DNA of 64,000 nucleotides. Origin: Deltaproteobacteria bacterium. Its GTDB lineage: Bacteria > Myxococcota_A > UBA9160 > UBA4427. The DNA lies in assembly GCA_029261835.1 (NCBI GenBank), contig JAJDAO010000050.1, positions 62,001 to 126,000 of the forward strand, read 5' to 3'. The notes beneath the pieces are model-generated. The model worked only from the letters and a program-made list of their open reading frames with translations. It was not told where the DNA came from and made no database searches. Below are positions 1 through 9,329 of the stretch, one piece after another. A program made the position numbers and the translations under genes. Each line of letters opens with the position of its first letter. The stretch's first letter is position 1.

Positions 1-55
1 GCACGTCTTCACCTTCGGCCTTGCGGCGCCCCGTTCGGCTGTGGGATCGCTGGTC

Positions 56-1864
56 ATGAGGCAGTGGATGTCGTGGAGCGCGAGTCTGATCTGCCTCTGT
101 GCTTGCCTCGCGGCGGCTCCGGCGGCGCACGCCGTGCCGCGCGAGACACTCGCCTTGGCGGCGTCACGAGATTCCCAGAGCGAGTCGCCTGGCGCAGCGG
201 CGCAGGCCACGAGGCGGCCCGCCGGGCGTGAGCTGCAGCGCGGAAGTCCAAACCTCGAGACGCGGCGTTCCTTCGATCCGCGCCGAGTCGAGCGCGCGCG
301 TGACCGGGCGCTGTCCCGCGGACTGGCGCTCGACTTCAATATCACGCTCGCCAAGTGTGGCTTCGTCATCGGAGCCCTGGCGCTGCTGGTGCTGGGCTGG
401 CGTCTTCGTGCTCTCGGCCGTCCAGAGCGCTATCGCCGGACCCGCCAGCTCGCGCTGCTTCTTCTCGCCGTCGCGGCTTTTGCGGCCAGCTACAACTTCT
501 TTATCTGGCGTCACTACGACGGCATCCACGCCCATGAGGTCTTCCACTACTACCTGGGCTCGAAGTACTTCCCCGAGCTCGGCTACTTCGGCCTCTACGA
601 GTGCAGCGTCGTGGCCGCGAGCGAGGGGCGCCCCGCCGAGACCAGTCGGCGGCACGTAATACGCAACCTGCGCGACATCGACGAGCGTACTTCCGTTCTG
701 CCCGAGCAGTGGGGCCCGCGCTGCAACGGCGCGTTTTCGGCTGAGCGCTGGCGTGAATTCCGCGAGGATGTGCGCTGGATCAAGGCACGTCTGCCCGGCG
801 CTATCTGGCAGCGCGTGATCATCGACCAGGGCTTCAACGCATCGCCCGTCTGGGTCCTCTTCGGCCGTCCCCTCAGCGCAGTCTTCCCGACCGAAGCCGC
901 TGCGATGCGGCTGCTGGTCCGCGTCGATCTGTTGCTCGTACTGCTGGCATTCGCAGCGGTCGCCTGGGCGTTTGGCTTCGAGGGCCTCTGTCTGGTCGTG
1001 CTCGTCTGGTCGGCGAATCCGCTGTCGCGCTATCAGTGGGTGGGCGACGCGATGCTGCGTCAGCTGTGGTTCAGCAGCAGCGTGCTGGGCCTCTGCCTGC
1101 TGGCGCGGCGCAAGACGCTGGCGGCGGGCACGCTCTTGGCGACCTCCGCCCTGCTGCGCGTCTTTCCGGTCTTCTTTGCGCTCGGCTATGTGGTGGGCCG
1201 GCTGCGCTCGAGCTGGGCGAACCGGACCTTTGATCGCGACCTCGCGCGGTTTCTGGCGGCTGCGGTCGCGACGTCGCTGCTCCTGGTCGCTGCCGCGACC
1301 TGGGTGTGCGGACGCGGGCCCGGTGTTCTTCTCGAGTTCGGCAAGAACATGGCGAGCTACTCGAGCCTGACGGCGCAAAACAGCATCGGCCTGCGCCCCC
1401 TTCTTTCCTTCAGCACCCGGCGGCCCGCGCCTTTCGTCGTCGATGGCAAGTTGCAGTTGACCGACCGAAGCTTTCAAGAGCTCTACGAGAAGACCTTCGC
1501 CTCGCGTCGGCCGATCTACTTCGCGGCCGTCGCGCTGTTTCTGCTGCTGTTCTGGCGTGCGCTCGCCAAGCTGCAGGGCTGGGAGGCCGCCGCTCTGGGC
1601 TACGTGCTGATTCTTGTCTTCACGCAGGCGGGCTCGTACTACATGACCTGTACGGTGGCGGCCGCACTGCTGGCGACGAGCCGGCCGAGAATCGCCTTCG
1701 CGACGCTGCTGGCCCTGCTGGGGTGGTGCGCATCGGCCCTCTACTATTTCGAAGATCCCAAACAGTACGCTTGGTCTTCGGCGGTTGCCCTGCTGCTCGC
1801 CTTCTTCGTGCTGCTCGAAATGCAGAGGCGGCCGCAGACGGCGCCTCCGCCCGCAGGCGCGTGA
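56..1864 (+). CDS. Polytopic membrane protein, GT-C glycosyltransferase-like
   Basis: A protein of about 602 residues. An N-terminal signal-like segment (SLICLCACLAAAPAAHA) is followed by a polar linker of about 60 residues and then roughly ten hydrophobic segments through to the C-terminus. A charged loop after the second transmembrane segment contains HYDGIHAHEVFHYYLG, the kind of acidic/His loop seen in lipid-linked-sugar glycosyltransferases of the GT-C superfamily. The family assignment is inference, because no diagnostic catalytic motif is clear. ATG 56 is preferred over an in-frame GTG at 41 because it begins directly before the hydrophobic leader; neither has a strong ribosome binding site. 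It acts in the inner membrane. The next gene is 150 bp downstream and unrelated. Confidence 0.72.
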   Translation: MRQWMSWSASLICLCACLAAAPAAHAVPRETLALAASRDSQSESPGAAAQATRRPAGRELQRGSPNLETRRSFDPRRVERARDRALSRGLALDFNITLAKCGFVIGALALLVLGWRLRALGRPERYRRTRQLALLLLAVAAFAASYNFFIWRHYDGIHAHEVFHYYLGSKYFPELGYFGLYECSVVAASEGRPAETSRRHVIRNLRDIDERTSVLPEQWGPRCNGAFSAERWREFREDVRWIKARLPGAIWQRVIIDQGFNASPVWVLFGRPLSAVFPTEAAAMRLLVRVDLLLVLLAFAAVAWAFGFEGLCLVVLVWSANPLSRYQWVGDAMLRQLWFSSSVLGLCLLARRKTLAAGTLLATSALLRVFPVFFALGYVVGRLRSSWANRTFDRDLARFLAAAVATSLLLVAAATWVCGRGPGVLLEFGKNMASYSSLTAQNSIGLRPLLSFSTRRPAPFVVDGKLQLTDRSFQELYEKTFASRRPIYFAAVALFLLLFWRALAKLQGWEAAALGYVLILVFTQAGSYYMTCTVAAALLATSRPRIAFATLLALLGWCASALYYFEDPKQYAWSSAVALLLAFFVLLEMQRRPQTAPPPAGA

Positions 1865-2016
1865 GATCGCCTCTCCCGAGCGTCGATTCCATTGCTGCGC
1901 TGTGATGGGGCGGGATATAGTTGTGCCCCCTGATGCGGATTTCGGCAGCGCGCCAGGCCTCATCGATACAGGTATATAGACACACAGCGACACAGCGACA
2001 CAAAGAGAGGACCCCC

Positions 2017-3573
2017 ATGGCCATCGTCACGAAGGTCGAGACGCCGGAAGGTGCCCGCCGGCGCCTCAAGCTGGCGAGCCCCGCCACTCTCGAGCCCATC
2101 GGCGAAATCGAGCTGCAGACGCCCGAAGACGTGCGAGAGGCACTCGCGGCGGCTCGTCGTGCACAGCCCGCGTGGGCGGCGCTGTCCTTCGAGGAGCGCG
2201 GTCACTACATGATGCGCGCCTTGCGGGTCCTGCTCGACAAGCAGGACGAATACATCGACGTCATCCTGGGCGAGACACCCAAGACTCGCAATGAGTCGCT
2301 GATGATGGACATCTACGCCGGCTGTGACTCCTTGCACTACTACGGCAAGAAGACGGGCAAGCTGCTTCGGCCGGAAAAGAAGCGGCTGCACGGCATGGTC
2401 GCGATTGGCAAAAGGCTCCAGGTCGTCTACAAGCCGCTCGGCGTCGTGGGCGTGATCAGCCCCTGGAACGGCCCCTTCATCCTCTCGCTCAATCCCACCG
2501 TGCAGGCTCTGATGGCCGGCAACGCGGTGCTCCTCAAGCCGTCTTCGTCGACGGCCTTCTCCGGCAAGCTCGTCGGCGACCTCTTCGAAGAGGCCGGGCT
2601 GCCGGAGGGGCTGCTCAGCGTGCTGGTGGGCGACGGCCAGACCGGCCAAGCGCTGCTCGAAGCGGGGGTCGACAAGATCTCGTTCACGGGGAGCGAAGAG
2701 ACGGGACGGCATGTCGCCGTGACGTGTGCCGAGCGCTTCATCCCCTGCACCCTCGAGCTGGGCGGCAAGAACCCCGTGATCGTGTGCGGTGACGCGGATC
2801 TGGACAGGGCCGCCGCCGGCGCCATCGCGGGCAACTTCTTCAACGCGGGTCAGTACTGCGGCGGGACCGAGCGAGTCTACGTGGTGGAGTCCGTGGCGGA
2901 TCAATTCATCGAGAGGGTCGTCGAGCGTGCGGCCGCGCTGCGGCAGGGAGCCGAAGGTGAGTTCGATGTGGGTGCTCTCTTCTGGCCCCAGCAGCTCGAG
3001 ATCGTGGAGGAGCACGTCGAGGACGCCGTCGCCAAGGGGGCTCGCGTGCTCGTCGGGGGGCGCCGCAATCCGAATCTCAAGGGACTCTACTTCGAGCCCA
3101 CCGTACTCACCGAGGTGACGGACGAGATGCGCGTGCTGCGCGAGGAGACCTTCGGGCCCGTCATGTCGATCCTTCGCGTGCGCGACGAGGAAGAGGCGAT
3201 CCGCCTGGCCAACGACAGCAACTACGGGCTCACCGCCAGCGTCTGGACACGCGACACCCACAAGGGGTTCCAGATCGCAAAGCGCATCGATACCGGGAGT
3301 GTCGACGTGAACGATTTCCCGCAGACCTATGGCGCGGCCGAGGCACCGTTCGGCGGCCGCAAGGCCAGCGGTGTGGGACAGGTCAACGGCGCGGTCGGTC
3401 TCCGGGGCTACTGCCACGCCCAGCCGATTCAGACGGATCGATTCGGCGGCAAGCAGACAGCGGGTCGCTACCCCCTCTCGTTGAAGCAGGACGCGGGCTT
3501 CCAGAAATTCATGCGCTTCTTGTGGGGCACGGCTCTCGGCCGCAAGCTGTCGCTGATGCGGCTGCCGTGGTGA
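2017..3573 (+). CDS. NAD(P)-dependent aldehyde dehydrogenase
   Basis: A 518-residue aldehyde dehydrogenase that oxidises an aldehyde to the acid in the cytoplasm. Family motifs are clear: the cofactor-site segment SPWNGPF, FTGSEETGRHV, the general base in LELGGKN (Glu about 247) and the catalytic nucleophile in GQYCGG (Cys about 281). The length fits the superfamily. The C-terminal 50 residues (FMRFLWGTALGRKLSLMRLPW) extend past the usual end and are basic and hydrophobic, so they may associate with the membrane. An upstream in-frame ATG (1921) exists, but ATG 2017 follows a good AGAGAGG site and matches the family N-terminus. The substrate cannot be read from sequence. The gene stands alone between unrelated genes. 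Confidence 0.92.
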   Translation: MAIVTKVETPEGARRRLKLASPATLEPIGEIELQTPEDVREALAAARRAQPAWAALSFEERGHYMMRALRVLLDKQDEYIDVILGETPKTRNESLMMDIYAGCDSLHYYGKKTGKLLRPEKKRLHGMVAIGKRLQVVYKPLGVVGVISPWNGPFILSLNPTVQALMAGNAVLLKPSSSTAFSGKLVGDLFEEAGLPEGLLSVLVGDGQTGQALLEAGVDKISFTGSEETGRHVAVTCAERFIPCTLELGGKNPVIVCGDADLDRAAAGAIAGNFFNAGQYCGGTERVYVVESVADQFIERVVERAAALRQGAEGEFDVGALFWPQQLEIVEEHVEDAVAKGARVLVGGRRNPNLKGLYFEPTVLTEVTDEMRVLREETFGPVMSILRVRDEEEAIRLANDSNYGLTASVWTRDTHKGFQIAKRIDTGSVDVNDFPQTYGAAEAPFGGRKASGVGQVNGAVGLRGYCHAQPIQTDRFGGKQTAGRYPLSLKQDAGFQKFMRFLWGTALGRKLSLMRLPW

Positions 3574-3637
3574 CGTTTCGAGTGCGCGGCGCCGCGGCCA
3601 ATGCTTGCCGAGCGAGTAGCGACGTTGGTCGGGATCG

Positions 3638-4330
3638 ATGAGCAACGTCTGGAGTGACACGCGGCGTAGCTTTTCAGACTTTGACTTCGAGGTCGTCGAG
3701 GCCCGGCGTGTCTCCGATGCGCAGCGAGATGAGCTACTCCAGCTCTTCGAGGCGAACTATCGCGAGGCCAGCCCCACATTCCTCGACAAGTCGCTGCACA
3801 CTCTCCGACATGTCGCCATCGCTCGCCTGCAGGGTGACCCGGTGGGCTTCGGCATGGCGGAGAGTCGCGTCATCGAGCTGCCGCGTCTGGGGGATCAGCC
3901 GGTGACGCTCGCCGGGCTTTGCTGCATCGCGCCCGACTTCCGGCGGCGCGGACTGTTTGGCGAGCTCGAGCGCCTGGCGAGTGAGGCAACCCCGATGCCG
4001 GAGTCGAATCGACGTCTGCTATGCGGGCGAATGGCTCACCCGGCCGCGTTCAGGCAGATGGCGCGACTGCCCGGCGCTCTTCCCGCGCCTGGGATTCGCC
4101 CGACCCAGTGGCAGCAGGAGGTGGGGAGCGCGATCGCACAGGTTTACGGTGTCCACGACTTCGAACCCGCCACCTTCGTCTGCATCGGCGCTGGCCGCCC
4201 GATCGGCTATCCCCGCATCGAGTTCGACGTTGAACCGCACGAGTGGCAGGTCTTCGAGCCCGTCGACCGCTCCAGAGGCGATGCCCTGCTGGCGATGGTC
4301 TGGCTGCCCACCGGCCCGCCCGGCTGGTGA
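3638..4330 (+). CDS. GNAT-like acetyltransferase
   Basis: A 230-residue cytoplasmic protein. The segment LCCIAPDFRRRGLFGELERLA (about residues 90-110) matches motif A of Gcn5-related N-acetyltransferases: a beta-strand ending in V/I-x-P, then R-R-x-G and a helix for acetyl-CoA pyrophosphate binding. The N-terminal third (DAQRDELLQLFEANYREA) fits the usual first helices. The C-terminal half shows no further motif known to me. Substrate unknown. It lies 64 bp after the aldehyde dehydrogenase on the same strand, so co-transcription is possible. It converges with the RCC1 lipoprotein gene 65 bp downstream; no strong terminator was seen in that gap. Confidence 0.7.
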   Translation: MSNVWSDTRRSFSDFDFEVVEARRVSDAQRDELLQLFEANYREASPTFLDKSLHTLRHVAIARLQGDPVGFGMAESRVIELPRLGDQPVTLAGLCCIAPDFRRRGLFGELERLASEATPMPESNRRLLCGRMAHPAAFRQMARLPGALPAPGIRPTQWQQEVGSAIAQVYGVHDFEPATFVCIGAGRPIGYPRIEFDVEPHEWQVFEPVDRSRGDALLAMVWLPTGPPGW

Positions 4331-4395
4331 TACAAGAGGCTCAGCCCGCGGTCATCGCGATCGTCTCCGACACGGCATCGCAGGCATGCAGCGAG

Positions 4396-6888
4396 CTACT
4401 CGAAGTACACCCGTACCCTGCGGTCTGCACTCAGCGTCACCACGCAGCCCTCGATTCCGAGCTCTTCGTCACAGTCGCTGCCCGTCTCGGGTGAGCCGTC
4501 GAAGCCCCAGTGGCTGAAGACCGAGCCAGCGGCGGACGTGGGGCTGAGAAAGACCCTGCTCCCCGCTGTGAACTCACCGCTGCAGGTGTCGCTGCAATTC
4601 AGTGTGCCGTCGTCACTGGCGACGCTCCCCGCGCCGCCCCCCGCGAACTCGACCGTCAGCCGGATTCCACCACCAGCGGGCTCCTCGTTCACGACGAGAT
4701 CTCGTGTTGTCTCGCTCCACTGGTCTGCGTCGTCGGTGACACGAAGGCGGATCGTGTAGCGGCCGGCGGCCGAGAAGCCGTGGCTCGTCACCCGGCCGGT
4801 GTCGTCGAACAGACCGTCGTTCTCGAAGTCCCACTCGAAGAGCGCGATCGCCCTGTCGTCGCTGCTCGCGGAGGCGTCGAAGCCGACGAGCTGGTTCACG
4901 ATCGGGTCGCTTGGCGCGACGCTGAAGCTCGCGTCGGGCGGCGTATCGAAGCCCGGGATGGGCCGGTAGACCGCGAGGCAGTTCTTGCTCTCGGTCATCG
5001 TGACGCTCAGCGTCGCCGCGGTGCCGCTGCAGTCTCCCTTCCACTCGACCAGCTCGTGCCCCTCATCCGGGCGGGCGGTCAGGGTGACGATCGTCTGATC
5101 GTCGAAGGCAGCGCCGCAGTGGCCCCGGCAGCCGGCAGCGCCGAAGGCCTGGGGCTGGCTGGTGATGGTGCCGCGACCGCGCTGCCAGACGCGGAGTGCC
5201 AGCCGGCATTCGGCAGCGATGTCGCCCTCCGCCAGACCGTAGACCGGCAGAGGCTGAGCCCGACTGTAGGAGACGTCCAGCTGCCCGAGCTGGCCGAGGA
5301 CGTTGCGGCCCCAGCTCCAGACATTCCCGCAGCTGTTGTGGCGCGTCAGCGTGTGGAAGGCTCCGGCCGCCAATCCGCTCATCTCGCTGAGACCGGCTAT
5401 GCGGAGCGGCGAGAGCTGTACCGGAGCTGTGGTCTGCCCCGCCATCTGCTCGGTGCTGTTGTCGCCCCAAGCGTAGACATCGCCGTTGGGCAGCGTCCCC
5501 ACCGCGTGTCGGTAGCCCGCGGCCAGCTGCATGAGGACGAGATGAGTATTGATGAGCCTCGGAAGCTGCGTCGAATCCCGCGTGCCATTGCCCAGCTGCC
5601 CAGCGGTGTTGCCCCCCCAAGCGATGTAGCCCGGCTCGCCGCGACGGCGAGCCAGCACGAAGTCCTTCCCCGCACGGACCAGCTGCACCTCGCCCGTGAA
5701 GGGGACGTCGGCGGGTCGCAAGATGTCGCGGCTGGGGTTCGCGCCGAGCTGCGAGATGCCGTTGGCTCCCCATCCCAGGACGCTGCCGTCCAGCATCAGG
5801 GCGAGCGAGAAGGCGCCGCCCGCGGCCAGGGCGATGGGTCTCGAGGAGGGGAGATTCACGACGTTCTTCACGAATTCGGTGCTGCGCCCCGTGAGGTTGT
5901 CGCCGAGCTGGCCGTGATGATTCCTTCCCCAGCCCACCACCGAGTCGTCGCTGAGGACTGCCAGCGAGTGCTCGTCACCCGCGCCGATGGCGACCACGTT
6001 CTCGAGGATCACTGGGTTGTAGCGACATCCCGCTGCGCTGAGACGCGTGATGATCTCTCGCGGGATCATGTAGCTCGTCTCGCGATGATCGCTGTCGGGG
6101 CGCCCGGCCGGGCAGCCCTGGGTGACGACGAAGGTGTGGGAGACGCCCAGCTGCCTGCGATCGTTGGCGCCCCAGGTATAGACGCGGCCGTTCTCCTGCA
6201 GGGCGACCGAGTGGTTGTCGCCCGCGGCGATGGCGCGGACCGGGCCGCTGAAGCCCAACGCCCGAACCGGTGCACTGCGCTCGATCAACGTGCCGTCGCC
6301 GAGTTGGCCGAAGCGGTTGTCCCCCCAAGCCCAGACTGTTCCATCGTCGAGCAGCGCCAGACTGTGGCCCACACCCGCTGCGATCTGGCTGACGCGCCGC
6401 GTCTTGACGCCGCCGCCGGTCGGCAGGATCACGACCTTCACGATCGCGGGCGGAGTGAAGGTGTAGCCGGCCGGTTCATCAGTCTCGATGCTGATCTCGT
6501 GCTCGTAGACCCCGGGTGCCACCTCGCTGCTCGTGTCGATAGTGAGGGCGGCCAGCCGGGGCTGGTCGCCACTCGATACGCTGTAGTCGAAGGCGTAGCT
6601 GCCGAGGATGGGTATCACGCCCGCTGTCTGGTAGCGCGGTGCGAGGGAGATCGCGTAGCTCAGGCTGCGCGGAAGCGGTCGGCCGCGTGGGTTGTTCGTG
6701 GTGGCGTCGATCTCCACCGTAAGCGAATCGCCTGGCACCATCACGAGTGTGTCTGGGGCATCCACATTCAAGTGGGTGGTCATGTCTCTGGTCTCGCCGT
6801 TGCTCGGGGGCACGAAGTATTCGCAGCCCAGGCCAAGCAGAGCTGCAAAGACGCAGAGCCACGGGTATCGTCGGTTGTGTCGGTGCAT
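4396..6888 (-). CDS. RCC1-repeat / PKD lipoprotein
   Basis: A protein of about 830 residues. The N-terminus (basic residues, hydrophobic core, LLGLGC) is a type II signal peptide, so the protein is probably anchored at the cell surface or in the periplasm. From about residue 165 to 560 there are at least six RCC1-type beta-propeller repeats, each with a GHSLAL and WGxNxxGQLG pattern. Two Cys-containing InlB-B-like repeats follow (about 600-665 and 745-830) and flank a PKD domain (FSVAPSDPIVNQLVGFDASA to WSETTRDLVV). These folds suggest binding or adhesion rather than catalysis. ATG 6888 is chosen over upstream in-frame starts because it follows GGGAG and directly precedes the lipobox leader. 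The gene is divergent from the membrane protein at 7192. Confidence 0.85.
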   Translation of the reverse strand: MHRHNRRYPWLCVFAALLGLGCEYFVPPSNGETRDMTTHLNVDAPDTLVMVPGDSLTVEIDATTNNPRGRPLPRSLSYAISLAPRYQTAGVIPILGSYAFDYSVSSGDQPRLAALTIDTSSEVAPGVYEHEISIETDEPAGYTFTPPAIVKVVILPTGGGVKTRRVSQIAAGVGHSLALLDDGTVWAWGDNRFGQLGDGTLIERSAPVRALGFSGPVRAIAAGDNHSVALQENGRVYTWGANDRRQLGVSHTFVVTQGCPAGRPDSDHRETSYMIPREIITRLSAAGCRYNPVILENVVAIGAGDEHSLAVLSDDSVVGWGRNHHGQLGDNLTGRSTEFVKNVVNLPSSRPIALAAGGAFSLALMLDGSVLGWGANGISQLGANPSRDILRPADVPFTGEVQLVRAGKDFVLARRRGEPGYIAWGGNTAGQLGNGTRDSTQLPRLINTHLVLMQLAAGYRHAVGTLPNGDVYAWGDNSTEQMAGQTTAPVQLSPLRIAGLSEMSGLAAGAFHTLTRHNSCGNVWSWGRNVLGQLGQLDVSYSRAQPLPVYGLAEGDIAAECRLALRVWQRGRGTITSQPQAFGAAGCRGHCGAAFDDQTIVTLTARPDEGHELVEWKGDCSGTAATLSVTMTESKNCLAVYRPIPGFDTPPDASFSVAPSDPIVNQLVGFDASASSDDRAIALFEWDFENDGLFDDTGRVTSHGFSAAGRYTIRLRVTDDADQWSETTRDLVVNEEPAGGGIRLTVEFAGGGAGSVASDDGTLNCSDTCSGEFTAGSRVFLSPTSAAGSVFSHWGFDGSPETGSDCDEELGIEGCVVTLSADRRVRVYFE

Positions 6889-7191
6889 CGGAGACTCCCG
6901 TCCGCCGGCGTGGCGGCGGTGTGGGCCAAGTGGTACGGAGTGAGTGTCCGTATCACGGGCCGATGTGGGGGCGAGGTTGTTCCGCTCGGCCCTCGCCCCG
7001 CCAGGCAACACAAAACGCTTATGACTTCACCGGGTTGCCGAGCCCGTCGCCAGCACGCCCGTGCTGTGAAATAGTTCTACTTCTCACGCGAGAACGCCTT
7101 CTTCGCGGGGGGCCGGAGGCTCCGGCGGCTTCATCCATGGGCTTGCATGGACAGTCCCGCAGAAGCGATCTCGAATTCGGAGACAGGTGAA
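6889..7191. promoter_or_regulatory. Divergent intergenic region
   Basis: A stretch of about 300 bp between the start of the minus-strand RCC1 lipoprotein gene and the plus-strand GT39-like gene. It must hold both promoters. AGGTGAA just before 7192 is a plausible ribosome binding site for the plus gene, and GGGAG just outside 6888 for the minus gene. No convincing -35/-10 pair or operator palindrome was recognised. Confidence 0.4.
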
Positions 7192-8847
7192 ATGATGCGG
7201 GACGGGACCGAGGGCCGTTTCTTGATCGCGCACGCATGGCGTTGGCTCTTCGTGCTCGGCCTGCTCGTCTTCGGTGGCCTCAAGCTCTTCTCGCTCGAGC
7301 ACTCGGATAGCGACGAGAACATCTATCTCTATCTAGCCGACCGGATGAGCGAAGGAGCGCTTCCGCATCTCGATTTCTTCCATGCCCATCCCCCGCTTCA
7401 TCTTCTCCCGATGGCGCTGATCTTTCTCTTCGCCGGCGGCTTCTCTCTCGGGGCAGCTCGCCTGTTCGCTTTCGTGGTAGTCTGCGGCGCGGCGATTGCC
7501 CTCTACCGCATGCTGGCCCGGCGCAGCCCCGCTGAGGCGCTGATCGCGTGCGTGCTCTTCCTCTTCTGCTTCGACATCCTGCGCCTATCGACCCACTTCG
7601 TGGGTGCGAATCTCGCGACCCTCTGGGTCGCGATCGGGCTCGAGCGTCTGGCCCGGCGTCGCGACCTCCAGGCGGCGATCGCCTTCGCGTTGGGGGGCTT
7701 CACGCTGCCGAGTGCCGCTCCCGCCGCAGTAGGGGCCGCGGCCGTGGTACTGCTGCTGGATCGCCGTCGCGGTCTAGGGCTCATCCTCATGGGGGGCGGG
7801 ATCTTCCTGGCCCTCAACGCCATCGCGCTCGCGCTCTTTGGCGCGGCCTTCGTCGAGCAGGTCTATCTCTTCCACCTCGGGAAGCAGGCGAATCCCGCCG
7901 AAAACCTGCGCGTCTTTCGCTCGATCTTCTCTACCGCGCCCTGGCTCATGGGGGGCAGCCTACTGGGCCTCATGAGCTTTCTCATCGGCGCCGACGCCAC
8001 GGGCGAGTCGCGGGATCAGTCCAATGAGAAGAGTGCATTCGGGGGCCTTCGCGCGGTGGTCGAAGAGAACGCGCCGCTCTTCCTCTCCCTCGGTGCCGCC
8101 GTTGGCTCGATCGTCTTCCTGATCCTGACGAGCCGCGTCTTCGTCTATTACTTCGAGGTACTGCTCCTGTGTCTGGCGCCCCTCGCGGCCTTCGGCTTCG
8201 CGTGCTGGCTGCGCTGCCTGCATCGCGTCATCCGCGCCCCCACGCGCGATGGCCTCGTGGCCGCTGGCGTATTGAGCGTCGTCTTCCTGGCGTCACAGGT
8301 CCCGTTGCTCAATCTCGCTGCGGGGCGCGACGCAGACCAGAAGCTGCGCCACCACACCTGGCGGGGCAGCGGCGCCCCCTTCGTCGATGCGCTCGCACGA
8401 CCGTTCTTCCGCAATGGCGAGGAGAGGGTGGGGCGGCGCTATGTGGGCCTCACCCGCTACCTGTGGCACGAGGCCGACGTCTTCGAGAGTGCCGATCGCC
8501 TGGCGAAGAAGGTCTCGGAAGTCTGCGCACCCGATGAGGTGATCTTCGGAGATTCGACCTCTGCGCCCCTGGTCGCCCTGTTGGCCGAGCGCCGACTCTT
8601 CCGCGACATGGCGGATACGAACCGCATGCGCTTCGAAGGGAAGCCCGAGCGCATCGAAGCTCTGATCGCATCGCTCGAGAGCGACCCCCCCTGTGCGATC
8701 GTCTATCGCGACCGTCACGGGCTCTTCCACCTCGAGCGACTGAAGCAGTGGCTCGTCACCCACTACGCGCCAGCGCTCCACACCGAGGACGCCGGGGGAC
8801 TGCGGTCATATCGACTCTATGTTCCGAGATCGGGCGGCGCCGACTGA
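7192..8847 (+). CDS. Membrane GT-C (PMT/ArnT-type) glycosyltransferase
   Basis: About 551 residues. One transmembrane helix (WRWLFVLGLLVFGGLKLF) is followed by the periplasmic loop HSDSDENIYLYLADRM, whose Asp-Glu pair is the typical metal/phosphate site of dolichyl-phosphate-mannose and ArnT-type transferases (GT39/83, GT-C fold). Nine to ten further hydrophobic segments end near residue 400. A soluble C-terminal domain of about 150 residues follows. The likely role is transfer of a sugar from a polyprenyl-phosphate donor outside the inner membrane; the acceptor is unknown. An in-frame ATG at 7147 would add 15 residues, but 7192 has the better ribosome binding site (AGGTGAA). No sugar-nucleotide genes are adjacent. 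Confidence 0.75.
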   Translation: MMRDGTEGRFLIAHAWRWLFVLGLLVFGGLKLFSLEHSDSDENIYLYLADRMSEGALPHLDFFHAHPPLHLLPMALIFLFAGGFSLGAARLFAFVVVCGAAIALYRMLARRSPAEALIACVLFLFCFDILRLSTHFVGANLATLWVAIGLERLARRRDLQAAIAFALGGFTLPSAAPAAVGAAAVVLLLDRRRGLGLILMGGGIFLALNAIALALFGAAFVEQVYLFHLGKQANPAENLRVFRSIFSTAPWLMGGSLLGLMSFLIGADATGESRDQSNEKSAFGGLRAVVEENAPLFLSLGAAVGSIVFLILTSRVFVYYFEVLLLCLAPLAAFGFACWLRCLHRVIRAPTRDGLVAAGVLSVVFLASQVPLLNLAAGRDADQKLRHHTWRGSGAPFVDALARPFFRNGEERVGRRYVGLTRYLWHEADVFESADRLAKKVSEVCAPDEVIFGDSTSAPLVALLAERRLFRDMADTNRMRFEGKPERIEALIASLESDPPCAIVYRDRHGLFHLERLKQWLVTHYAPALHTEDAGGLRSYRLYVPRSGGAD

Positions 8848-9329
8848 GGACGAGCGGACGAGCAGACGCAGCGTGGCTGCACGACGGGCAGGCTCTTGCT
8901 CGATGCGGTCGTCCCGGTGAGGGTTGCGACCATGCGCTGCGAGACGGCCGATGTCGGGCAACGCGACGCCGGGACCAAGGTGATTCTCACCCACATCCTC
9001 GACCGCACCCCAGTGGGCGTCCCGAGCCCGCTCGATCGCCTGCGGTGATGAAGGCAGCGACGAACCGCTGGGTGGGATGCGGGAGGACCGGCCCGCGCAG
9101 CGTCCGCCGCCCCACGTCTGCCCCACGGCGAAACTACATATGCGGCCGGGGGAGCCCGGCCGCATATGATTCCAGCCCGCAGCCGCATAAGATGATACGG
9201 CTCGATTTGCCGTGTGCGCGCGGGGAGTTGTGGACAGCGCGCAGGGATCCCGATACGGTGTCACGCGTGCCCACGCCAGATGGGGCGTGGGGTCAAATAG
9301 TAGTTAGACGGCGCGGCCAAGGCTTTAGC
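8848..9329. other. Gene-poor stretch with a 32-bp palindrome
   Basis: About 480 bp without a gene I can support. Short overlapping frames exist on both strands but none has a recognisable domain or ribosome binding site. It contains the perfect hairpin at 9137-9168 and, at 9303-9309, GTTAGAC. That heptamer fits the integron attC right-hand consensus GTTRRRY and sits 20 bp before the first gene of the small-gene array. Confidence 0.5.
9137..9168. repeat. Perfect 14-bp inverted repeat with 4-nt loop
   Basis: The left arm CATATGCGGCCGGG (9137-9150) and right arm CCCGGCCGCATATG (9155-9168) are exactly complementary around GGAG. There is no T-run on either side, so a simple Rho-independent terminator is not supported. 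It could be a REP-like hairpin, a bidirectional RNA end or an operator-like dyad. It lies at the left edge of the cassette-like array. Confidence 0.8.

Noticed and set aside
164-1993. A minus-strand frame of 609 codons opposite the first membrane protein
   Set aside because: Gln/Arg-rich composition without a domain; the plus strand has a coherent transmembrane pattern.
4510-7074. A plus-strand open frame of 854 codons opposite the RCC1 lipoprotein
   Set aside because: It is a high-GC shadow frame: no domain, no signal, low-complexity Ala/Arg/Val composition, and the opposite strand has clear RCC1 and PKD repeats.
8932-9048. A 38-residue plus-strand frame (MRCETADVGQRDAGTKV)
   Set aside because: Coding-like composition but very short, with no ribosome binding site or recognised family.
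9137-9168. A Rho-independent terminator
   Set aside because: The hairpin is perfect but has no T-run on either strand and no gene ends close by, so it is listed as an inverted repeat only.
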